A DNA stretch of 32,113 nucleotides from Caldilineaceae bacterium SB0661_bin_32 (GTDB taxonomy: Bacteria > Chloroflexota > Anaerolineae > Caldilineales > Caldilineaceae), in assembly GCA_009841235.1 (NCBI GenBank), contig VXMH01000114.1, positions 1 through 32,113 of the forward strand. Direction: 5' to 3'. The notes beneath the pieces are model-generated. The model did not search any database. It saw nothing but the letters and a program-made list of their open reading frames with translations, and was not told the origin of the DNA. Numbering within the stretch: position 1 is the first letter of the stretch; each line of letters opens with the position of its first letter. Both the position numbers and the translations under genes were made by a program. Of the stretch, positions 25,602-32,113 are shown in pieces.

Positions 25602-27623
25602 CTAGCTCTGCTTGTAGAAGAACTGCTCGGGATGTACCGGGACGGCCCGAATCACTGAGAAGCCCCACACGCCGTCGTCGGGGAAGTTGGTCAGGTTCTT
25701 CTTCATCACGACCGGCTTGGGGATGCCGACGGTGCCGAAGCCGGGCAGGTAGTCGTAGAACCACTCCCACAGCTCGCGGGCGATGGCGACGTGCTCCTCC
25801 TCCGTCACCGCGTCGATCATCTCCTGCCAGCGGTGGTAGACCCAGGCCACCTCGTCCGGCGGCTCCACCGCGATCTCGCTCTCCTGGTCGCCGTCCAGCC
25901 AAGTGTCATAACCCTTGCCCCACGGCACGTTGCACTGTCCGGGGTGGTTGAGTCGCGAGCACCAGACCCAGGTGATGTCGGAAATGTCGCCTTCCCAACC
26001 GGACATACCCATATCGTTGGCAGCGACCAGCTCATTGAGATGGGAGCGGTTGATCGGCCGGATCGAAGGATCGAGGCCGACCTGACGCCACTGCTCGACC
26101 ACCAGCTCAAATACGTCGAGGACGTCGGCCTGCTCCGTATCCAGCTGAATCACCCAACTCACGCGCGAGCCGTCCGGGAAGAGGCGGTAGCCGTCGGCGT
26201 CCTTCTCCGAGTAGCCGGCCTGGTCCAGCAGCTCCATCGCCATGTCCGGGTCGAACTGGGCCCAGTGCGACTCATCGCCCTCCTCGTAGTACTTGGAACC
26301 GGGCCAGGCCGCCCACTGCCGCGGCTCGCCCAGACCGAAGTAGACGACGTCGTTGATCTCTTCGCGGTTGATCGAAATCGACATCGCGTGCCGTACATCC
26401 TTGTTGCCGAAGAACTCCCGCACCTGCGGGTCTTTGTGCGTATGGTTGGGCACGATGATGGTACGGCCGGGGAAGGTCGACTTCCACATCTTGATCTTCA
26501 GTTCCGCCGACTCCAGGTTGGCCATGTACAGTTCCATGTTGGCCAGGTCGGCCTGGCGGCCGGAGAACTCCAGCTCGCCCGCAATCAGCTTGGCGTTGGC
26601 AACCTCGCGTTCACTGATGACGAACACAATCGTCTTGTCGATGTAGGGCAGCTGGTTGCCTGCGGTGTCAACCTTCCAATAGTAGGGGTTGCGTTCGTAG
26701 GTGTGGTGGTCAGGGGCGTCGTCGACGCGGATGAACGCGGTCATGCCGGGAAGCCCAATCTGAGCAGGAATCGTCGACCCGACACGGCCTTTGTCACGGA
26801 TCAGCTGGCGCCACTCCTCGAAACCGGCCTCTTCGGTCATCTTGGCGATCTCGTCGGCGTCGCCATAATCGGGATGGAACTGCTTGAGATAGTGGGCAGG
26901 CTGCCATAATCCGCCCTGCGAACCGGCGTAGAAGGTCTCGTGAAGAACGATCAGGGGATAGGGCTTGGAGAAGGAAAGTCTGATCGTGTAATCGTCAATC
27001 TTTTCCATCTGCAGCGGATCGCCGCTGGGCGAAGCCCCCGCCTTCCAGGAGGTGGGAGGACCGCCGGGCGCGTATTCTTCGTTGAGCCACAGATCGTGCC
27101 AGGAGAACATGAAGTCGTCGGCGCTGAAGGGCGCGCCGTCGGACCACATGAGGCCTTCACGCAGGTGCAAAATCTGCTCGGTGGCGTCCTCGTTGAACTC
27201 CCAGCTCTCGGCCAGGCCGCTCGTGATGGAGGAGAAGTCCGGCGCGATGCGCAGGATCAGCTCGGTGCCCATCACGGCCTGGGGATCGCCAAAGAGGTGA
27301 TTGGGGTTGCCGATGGCAACGCGGGTGGTGCCGCCGTACTGGCCGATCTCCTCTAGGGGTTCGATGACCACCGGATTGGCCGGAAGGCGCTCATCCACCG
27401 GCGGCAGTTCGCCGGCGGCGACGCGCTCGGCCAGCAGAGGCGACTCGTTGTACTTGGACATCGAGCCTGAATCCGCGGCCGGGGCCTCCTCAGCCGCTGG
27501 GGCTTCGTCCGCGGCCTCCGGTTCGGCGTCGCCTCCGGGCGCGCCGCAAGCCGCCGCAACTGCGGCCGCGGCCGAAAGTCCGCTCATGCGCAGGAAAGTT
27601 CTACGATCGATTCCGTCCTTCAT
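25602..27623 (-). CDS. Tat-type lipoprotein ABC substrate-binding protein 1
   Basis: A 673-residue family 5 (SBP_bac_5) solute-binding protein. The leader has a twin-arginine motif DRRTFLRMSG (6-15) and a lipobox ending AAAC with Cys26, so export folded through Tat and lipid anchoring are predicted. An Ala/Glu-rich linker follows, then the mature domain with LPPVDERLPANPVVIEP, EQILHLREGLMWSDGAPFSADDFMFSW (the family signature), and late segments on Trp/Tyr-rich strands. Large family members bind peptides or oligosaccharides. The ATG at 27623 fits the leader, and AGGAA lies about 9 bases upstream. The permease genes follow directly. Confidence 0.92.
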   Translation of the reverse strand: MKDGIDRRTFLRMSGLSAAAAVAAACGAPGGDAEPEAADEAPAAEEAPAADSGSMSKYNESPLLAERVAAGELPPVDERLPANPVVIEPLEEIGQYGGTTRVAIGNPNHLFGDPQAVMGTELILRIAPDFSSITSGLAESWEFNEDATEQILHLREGLMWSDGAPFSADDFMFSWHDLWLNEEYAPGGPPTSWKAGASPSGDPLQMEKIDDYTIRLSFSKPYPLIVLHETFYAGSQGGLWQPAHYLKQFHPDYGDADEIAKMTEEAGFEEWRQLIRDKGRVGSTIPAQIGLPGMTAFIRVDDAPDHHTYERNPYYWKVDTAGNQLPYIDKTIVFVISEREVANAKLIAGELEFSGRQADLANMELYMANLESAELKIKMWKSTFPGRTIIVPNHTHKDPQVREFFGNKDVRHAMSISINREEINDVVYFGLGEPRQWAAWPGSKYYEEGDESHWAQFDPDMAMELLDQAGYSEKDADGYRLFPDGSRVSWVIQLDTEQADVLDVFELVVEQWRQVGLDPSIRPINRSHLNELVAANDMGMSGWEGDISDITWVWCSRLNHPGQCNVPWGKGYDTWLDGDQESEIAVEPPDEVAWVYHRWQEMIDAVTEEEHVAIARELWEWFYDYLPGFGTVGIPKPVVMKKNLTNFPDDGVWGFSVIRAVPVHPEQFFYKQS

Positions 27624-27718
27624 AGTGTTCTGTTCCTTTCGCTTGAAATGAAATAAAGGGAACTTTTTTGAATCCCAGGGAAACTTTCTGTTCAGAGAAC
27701 GCTCCGAACAAAGGCACT

Positions 27719-28228
27719 CTACGAGCCCATATTGACAGTGGTATTCGAGACGGTCAACATGACCCATTCCATCATGCCCCGCCAGTATTCATAGCGTTCG
27801 GTCGTTGCCCCCTGAATCACGACCGAGTACAGATATTTCTCGGCGCAGAAGAGACGCGCTCGGCGCCGCCGCGTCGTCCCATCCTGCACGAAGGTGCACA
27901 CCCACTCCTGGCACCAGTCGCCCACGTCGGCCAGGACCTCCAGCCTCTCGATCACGCATCCGTCAAGTTGGTTCAGCCCTTCCTCGATTCCCTCTGCCAG
28001 CAGCGAACTCTCTTCCGCCGCCAGCGGCTGACCCATGTCCTGGACCGTGATCGAGATGAAGGTGGCCCCGTCGGACGGATCCGGATAGAGGCTTACCGCC
28101 GGATGCGGCGTATCCGTCTCCTGCAGCTGCCACTCGGGAGGATACCAGAAAGAGGGATGGCCCGCCGCGTGCTTGTACGTTTTGACGGAAGTGAATCGCG
28201 GGCGGGCGGGCTGACTTGTCGATGACAT
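27719..28228 (-). CDS. Small PsbP/Mog1-like hypothetical protein
   Basis: A 169-residue soluble protein lying between the two binding-protein genes. TYKHAAGHPSFWYPPEWQLQ (18-37) is the opening strand-turn seen in PsbP/Mog1-fold proteins (a YxHPxGxFS-type start). VSLYPDPSDGATFISITVQD (46-65), VCTFVQDGTTRRRRARLF and LYSVVIQGATTERYEYW follow in the same pattern. No signal peptide is evident, so it is probably cytoplasmic. The partner or ligand is unknown. The ATG at 28228 gives a natural beginning but has no Shine-Dalgarno sequence. An extended -10 element about 30 bases upstream suggests a short leader. Confidence 0.75.
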   Translation of the reverse strand: MSSTSQPARPRFTSVKTYKHAAGHPSFWYPPEWQLQETDTPHPAVSLYPDPSDGATFISITVQDMGQPLAAEESSLLAEGIEEGLNQLDGCVIERLEVLADVGDWCQEWVCTFVQDGTTRRRRARLFCAEKYLYSVVIQGATTERYEYWRGMMEWVMLTVSNTTVNMGS

Positions 28229-28258
28229 AGGGATGTGCGATTTCAACTGGTGGGGCGC

Positions 28259-28267
28259 TGTATACCA
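28259..28267 (-). promoter_or_regulatory. Possible extended -10 promoter for the PsbP-like gene
   Basis: The minus strand reads TGGTATACA, a 4/6 -10 with TG extension and no clear -35. Initiation near 28252 would give a leader of about 24 bases. Confidence 0.3.
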
Positions 28268-28297
28268 TTCAAGCTGGTGGAAAGCAGTGCAATTCGC

Positions 28298-28344
28298 AGG
28301 ACGGCGCAACGGTGTCGGGGGGATCCGGTCCGTCGCGCCGTCCT
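28298..28344 (-). terminator. Long stem-loop after binding protein gene 2
   Basis: In the minus-strand RNA the arms at 28344-28330 and 28312-28298 pair over 15 positions (GGACGGCGCGACGG with CCGTTGCGCCGTCC as the core), with one G-U pair and a 17-base loop. It lies about 85 bases after the binding-protein stop. No U-run follows. It may terminate weakly or protect the upstream message. Confidence 0.55.
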
Positions 28345-28427
28345 TGATTCGATCACACTAACGAGCATACCTCCGCGGCACAGCATCTTCCTTTCCGACC
28401 GCCGGTAGCCAGCGTCAAAGGCTCGAT

Positions 28428-30449
28428 CTACATGTGATTCTCAGGATCTTCCCAGGAGAGCAGCTGCGGATTCAGGAAGTGCTCGTCCTCCAGCCCGTCG
28501 TTGACCGGCTGGCCTGAGATGTAGTTGTGCATCTTGTTCTTCATGATGATCAGAGCCGGCGACTGGCCCAGATAGCCGACGATCGGGATCTCCTCGGCCC
28601 AGATGTCCAGGATCTGGTAGAACAGCTCGTCCCGCTTCGCCGGATCCGGCTCGGCGCTGACCTGGTCCCAGATCTCCCAGATCTTCCACAGGAAGTGGCC
28701 TTCCGGCGGCGGTTCACCGTTGGCGTCGTTCTCGTCCACCTTCCAGCGGCCGTACGCGCCCGCCCAGGGGCGGTCCAGCTCCGTGCCGATCCAGGGCGAC
28801 GGCGTCAGAATCGGCAGTAGATCGCGATAGCCGCCCCAGTACACGGCGTCCTGCGTGTTGGCAGACCAGTGCTCGGTGTAGAGCGAGCGCTCCATGCCCT
28901 TGTAGGTCGCCTTGAGACCGATCTCCGCATAGTACTTGATGATCGTGAGGACCGAGTCTTCCTCGGGCGTGCCCGGCTGTGAGGTCCCCTCGATAATGAA
29001 GCTCAGCGTCTCGCCGCTGCCGTCCTTCCACAGCCTGAAGCCGTCGGAGTCGCGCTCGGCGTAGCCTGCGTCGTCGAGGAGCTGGTTGGCCCGGTCCGGG
29101 TCGTACCCTGCGTACGCCTCGGTCAGCTTGGCGTAGTACTGCGGCGACTGATCGAGCGGGCTGTACTGGCGCGGTGTCAGCAGGCCGTCCCACACAAGTT
29201 CGTTCAACCCGTCGCGGTCCACCGCCAGGGACATGGCAATTCGCACGTCTCTGTTCTCGAACAGCTCGCGCACGCGCGGATCCTGCGCGCCCTGGTTTGG
29301 CGTCACCACCTCGTGCCGGGTCGACGTGCCGATTATGACCCGGTAATCGCCGGCCTCTTCATTCTCCTTGTAGAGCGTGAAGTTGCCCGTCTGAATATGC
29401 CGCGCCTGGAAGTCGACCTCACCGTTGATGACGCGCAGGTTGAAAACGTCGTTCGTGTCGAAAAGTCGGTGTGTCACCTTGTCGATGTAGGGCAGCTGCT
29501 GGCCCTCCTCGTCCACCTGCCAGAAGTAGGGGTTGCGCTCCATCAGGAACAGCTCGGAGGAGAGCTCGTTCTTCGAGAGCCACGGGCCGATGTTGGGCCG
29601 GTCCGGGTTCAGGTACCACCAGTTGCGGTCCACGTAGTACTGGTCCCAGGAGTCGACGCCCGCTTCATCGATCTGCGCCTCCAGCCCCGCCTTGTCGTCG
29701 GTCAATTCGATGTGGAACTGCTGCATGTAGTGTCCCGGCGAGAAACAGTGGGAACGCGTCACGTCGAAGGCGAACAGCGGCTTGGGATGTTCGAAGGTCA
29801 TCATCACCGTGTTGTTGTCGGGAGCCGACACGACCATCGGCACGCGCGGCGTACCCGTTCCCCAGCGAATCGAAACGGCGGGCGTCAGGTCCTCGTTGGA
29901 GAAATGGTTCTCGTACCACCACATGAAGCTGTCGCTGTCGAACGGCGTGCCGTCCGACCACTTCAGCCCCTCGCGCAGGTGGAAGGTCCACTCGGTGGCG
30001 TCCGCGTTGGTCTCCCAGGACTCGACCATGTTGGGGCGCAGCGTCAGGTCCATGTTGTACCAGGTGAGGGACTCGTTCTGCATCTTGGTCGGCCCCCAGC
30101 GGTCGGAGACGCCTTTGAAGCCGCGGCGGATCGTGCCGCCATACTTGCCGACCTGCTCGACCGCCTCCAATACGGCAGGACTGGCCGGCAGCCGCTCGTC
30201 CACCGGAGGCAGGTCGCCGGCTGCCACCATCTCTGCCAGCATCGGCGCCTCACTGTACATACTGCCCGACGCCGCAGGCGCGGCCTCTTCGGCAGGAGCC
30301 TCCTCAGCGGCCGGCTCGGCTGCCATCTCTGCTTCGGGCTCGCCGCCCGCGCCGCAGGCTACGGCCACCAAGCCGGCGGTGGCGACACCGGAGACGCGCA
30401 TGAACTCCCGGCGATTGATCCAGTTTTCCTTTGTCCTAAGACTCCTCAT
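28428..30449 (-). CDS. Tat-type lipoprotein ABC substrate-binding protein 2
   Basis: A 673-residue family 5 solute-binding protein, paralogous to the one at 25602-27623. Both mature proteins open with the same block (EAPMLAEMVAAGDLPPVDER here), and both are 673 residues by these starts. The leader has NRREFMRVSG (12-21) for Tat export and a lipobox ending VAVAC with Cys32. The family signature appears as WTFHLREGLKWSDGTPFDSD. The ATG at 30449 has GAGGAG 7 bases upstream, a near-ideal ribosome site. It either supplies an alternative ligand to the same permease or serves a permease elsewhere. Confidence 0.92.
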   Translation of the reverse strand: MRSLRTKENWINRREFMRVSGVATAGLVAVACGAGGEPEAEMAAEPAAEEAPAEEAAPAASGSMYSEAPMLAEMVAAGDLPPVDERLPASPAVLEAVEQVGKYGGTIRRGFKGVSDRWGPTKMQNESLTWYNMDLTLRPNMVESWETNADATEWTFHLREGLKWSDGTPFDSDSFMWWYENHFSNEDLTPAVSIRWGTGTPRVPMVVSAPDNNTVMMTFEHPKPLFAFDVTRSHCFSPGHYMQQFHIELTDDKAGLEAQIDEAGVDSWDQYYVDRNWWYLNPDRPNIGPWLSKNELSSELFLMERNPYFWQVDEEGQQLPYIDKVTHRLFDTNDVFNLRVINGEVDFQARHIQTGNFTLYKENEEAGDYRVIIGTSTRHEVVTPNQGAQDPRVRELFENRDVRIAMSLAVDRDGLNELVWDGLLTPRQYSPLDQSPQYYAKLTEAYAGYDPDRANQLLDDAGYAERDSDGFRLWKDGSGETLSFIIEGTSQPGTPEEDSVLTIIKYYAEIGLKATYKGMERSLYTEHWSANTQDAVYWGGYRDLLPILTPSPWIGTELDRPWAGAYGRWKVDENDANGEPPPEGHFLWKIWEIWDQVSAEPDPAKRDELFYQILDIWAEEIPIVGYLGQSPALIIMKNKMHNYISGQPVNDGLEDEHFLNPQLLSWEDPENHM

Positions 30450-30544
30450 AGGTTGTCTCCTCTGTTGTGAGTCCCTGCCGTATTGACATACCTGACAGTC
30501 GGATAAGTTGGAAACGAAATACGCGATTCTGCTACAAAATTCCG

Positions 30545-31780
30545 CTAATCCTGCACCCAGTGCCACAGGCGCGTGCGGTTGTAACCCAGTAGCTCCACTT
30601 TGCCGTCCCCATTCGTATCGGCAACTGTGAAGACCGCGCGCACGCCGGTATCGCCGTCGTCAAAGCGGTCTTCGGCGTAGGTGTGAAGCGGCATATCCAG
30701 TTCCTGGATGATCTTCCCGTGCCCGTCGATGAGGGTCGGCTTCTTGCCCTGGCACTCGGCAAATATCACGTCGGCATCGGCGCCGGCCAACCGTATCGTC
30801 CGCCCATAGCCGGCCTTTTCCATGCGCCAGATCTCGTTGCCGCTGCAATCTACCAGGTAGCCGCGGAAGCCGATATGCGCGTCTTCACCGTGCAGCCGCC
30901 GTTCCGTGACAAAAAGCTGCTGCCCCTCCATCTCCGGCCTGAACTTGCCCACCGCGCAGGTCTGAATGTGCGTGCCTTCGAAAATCCATCGATCTTCGCC
31001 GGTCGCGGCGTCCAGGACCACCAGGTCTTTGCCGGCGACCATGAGCAGCTCCGGCCTGCCGTCATCGTCGATGTCGTGAACGTGCAGATGATCGACGTGG
31101 GGCGCGCGCGTCATCTCCTCCAGGTGCGGCTCCAGGTCGGGCCGCCACCAGATCTTGAGCCCGTCGGCGCGCACGCAGCAGTAGCCGATGAATGCCTCCT
31201 CCTTGCCGTCGCCGTCTATGTCGTAAAAGTCGTGTTCATGCCCGGCGCCGCCGTAGAAGTGGCAGTTCCACAGGCAGTTCAGATCGTCATCATAGATGTA
31301 GATGGGGTTCACAAATGTGGAGACGAGAATGTCGCGCCGGGCGCCGAGACCCCGGATGTCACAGAGCTGGAGTACACAGTTGGGGCCCGTTTCCACCTCT
31401 TTGCGGTAGTAGCCGCGGTCGCCTTCGAGGATTCTGAGGTAACTGCGGCCGTCGCGTTCGGTCACGTAGACGATCTCCGGTTTGCCGTCGGCGTCGATGT
31501 CGCTGACCGCGGCCGCAACCTCGTGCATGGCCCAGTGGCCCGTGCCCAGTGGAGCGCCCTCTTGCCACATAACGTCGCCGTCCAGCTTCATGGCGGTGAC
31601 GCAGTGGACCTGCTTCTCGTGGCGGTAACCGCCGGCCGACATGCGGGGAATGTGGCAGTCGCGGGCCTGGAAGAAGACCGCCTCCAACTCGCCGTCGCCG
31701 TCCAGGTCTCCCAGGCGCATTCCCGTATCACCGAAACCGGTCGTGTCGACTTCATTGGCAAGGCGAAATGGACCTGTCAT
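30545..31780 (-). CDS. FG-GAP/VCBS-type beta-propeller protein
   Basis: A 411-residue propeller protein with five DxDxDG-type calcium loops: DLDGDGELE, DIDADGKPE, DIDGDGKEE, DIDDDGRPE and DTNGDGKVE, each followed by a hydrophobic strand. This is the pattern of FG-GAP/VCBS repeats and of rhamnogalacturonan-lyase-like (PL11-type) propellers. The metal-site His cluster (DHLHVHDIDDDG) fits either. There is no signal peptide, which is unusual for such domains and suggests a cytoplasmic enzyme or sensor. The ATG at 31780 has GAGG five bases upstream and was preferred over a TTG at 31804. It is the first gene after the promoter at 31918-31946 and precedes binding protein 2 by 95 bases. Confidence 0.82.
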   Translation of the reverse strand: MTGPFRLANEVDTTGFGDTGMRLGDLDGDGELEAVFFQARDCHIPRMSAGGYRHEKQVHCVTAMKLDGDVMWQEGAPLGTGHWAMHEVAAAVSDIDADGKPEIVYVTERDGRSYLRILEGDRGYYRKEVETGPNCVLQLCDIRGLGARRDILVSTFVNPIYIYDDDLNCLWNCHFYGGAGHEHDFYDIDGDGKEEAFIGYCCVRADGLKIWWRPDLEPHLEEMTRAPHVDHLHVHDIDDDGRPELLMVAGKDLVVLDAATGEDRWIFEGTHIQTCAVGKFRPEMEGQQLFVTERRLHGEDAHIGFRGYLVDCSGNEIWRMEKAGYGRTIRLAGADADVIFAECQGKKPTLIDGHGKIIQELDMPLHTYAEDRFDDGDTGVRAVFTVADTNGDGKVELLGYNRTRLWHWVQD

Positions 31781-32079
31781 GGGGGCCTCGTTCTCAGGCT
31801 GCAATGGGGTTCTTTGTCATTGCCTGCTCGAATCTGGACATACGGTTGCAACCGGAGAACTGCCTGTCTCGCTACTTCAGTCGAAATCGCGGGGATGGTT
31901 GCCGGGTAGTTTGGGGAATTCTAAAGGATAATGGCGGACTCGTCAATGTTATGAAATTGACGGGGCAGGGCAATCGCATTTTATCGCGCTAATTTCTTGG
32001 AAAGCTGCCCAAAACGCATGGCCGGGCCGTGCCTTTGCCTTGGCGTTCCCCATGCAAACCACCCACTCCACCCACCCCC
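31781..32079. other. Intergenic region at the right end
   Basis: Holds the promoter at 31918-31946 and its leader. Farther right (31980-32079) the DNA becomes C-rich and shows no open frame or structure. A short plus-strand frame (31641-31931) is antisense to the propeller gene and not convincing. Confidence 0.5.
31918..31946 (-). promoter_or_regulatory. Sigma70-type promoter heading the transporter locus
   Basis: On the minus strand TTGACG (31946-31941) and TAGAAT (31923-31918) are 17 bases apart, each 5/6 to consensus. This is the best promoter seen in the window. Initiation near 31911 leaves about 130 bases of leader before the ATG at 31780, long enough to hold a regulatory element, although none was recognised. 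Confidence 0.65.
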
Positions 32080-32113
32080 ACAAACCACGGTAGGGGCAGG
32101 CCTTGTGCCTGCC
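32080..32113. repeat. Intergenic palindromic repeat, copy 3 (cut by window end)
   Basis: Positions 32089-32113 are identical to 121-145 and 11361-11385, and the window ends within the right arm. The upstream ACAAACCAC matches copy 1 except at one base. Confidence 0.85.

Overview
The window looks like high-GC chromosome from a Chloroflexota bacterium, probably of the Anaerolineae/Caldilineae type. The assignment rests on gene content: a secreted LysM-PA14 protein with Chloroflexota-style GFGYLW repeats, twin-arginine-leader lipoprotein binding proteins, a DUF2905 protein, and a membrane/zinc-ribbon/MutL-like cluster that I associate with that phylum. No rRNA, tRNA, CRISPR array, transposase or phage gene was seen.

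Layout. 1-2357 (+): a short-chain dehydrogenase and an acyl-CoA dehydrogenase behind a clear sigma70-type promoter. 2414-3399 (-): a SAM methyltransferase and a DUF2905 membrane protein. 3846-7723 (+): a secreted LysM-PA14-triple-repeat protein and the lipid II flippase MurJ, a cell-envelope block. 7756-12322 (-): phytanoyl-CoA-dioxygenase-like, two Gfo/Idh/MocA oxidoreductases and a sugar isomerase/epimerase-type TIM barrel, probably catabolism of a sugar or polyol. A frameshifted, toxin-less VapB antitoxin remnant lies inside this block and is unannotated in any intact frame.

12514-17762 (+) is the most interesting region. Six genes lie in two tightly packed trios: small membrane proteins A-B-C, then a zinc-ribbon membrane protein, a polytopic membrane protein and a degenerate MutL-like (ASKHA-type) protein, D-E-F. 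A strong intrinsic terminator separates the trios, directly upstream of gene D. A STAND-type P-loop ATPase fused to an OmpR-type winged helix (17850-19217) and a PH-domain-like membrane protein (19394-19927) follow. I can name parts of these proteins but no known function for the assembly, and it is my candidate for an undescribed envelope-associated system.

19983-31780 (-) is an Opp/Dpp-type ABC importer locus. It contains two paralogous lipoprotein binding proteins of equal predicted length, a small PsbP/Mog1-like protein between them, two permeases and two ATPases. An oligogalacturonate-lyase-like beta-propeller and an FG-GAP beta-propeller flank it, which favours oligosaccharide rather than peptide uptake. 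A good promoter sits at the head (31918-31946), and a strong stem-loop follows each binding-protein gene. The second ATPase gene has an intact N-terminus in frame but no ATG/GTG/TTG to start it.

Three copies of one 25-30 bp palindromic repeat (112, 11352 and 32080) lie in intergenic DNA. All promoter, terminator and start calls are by eye.
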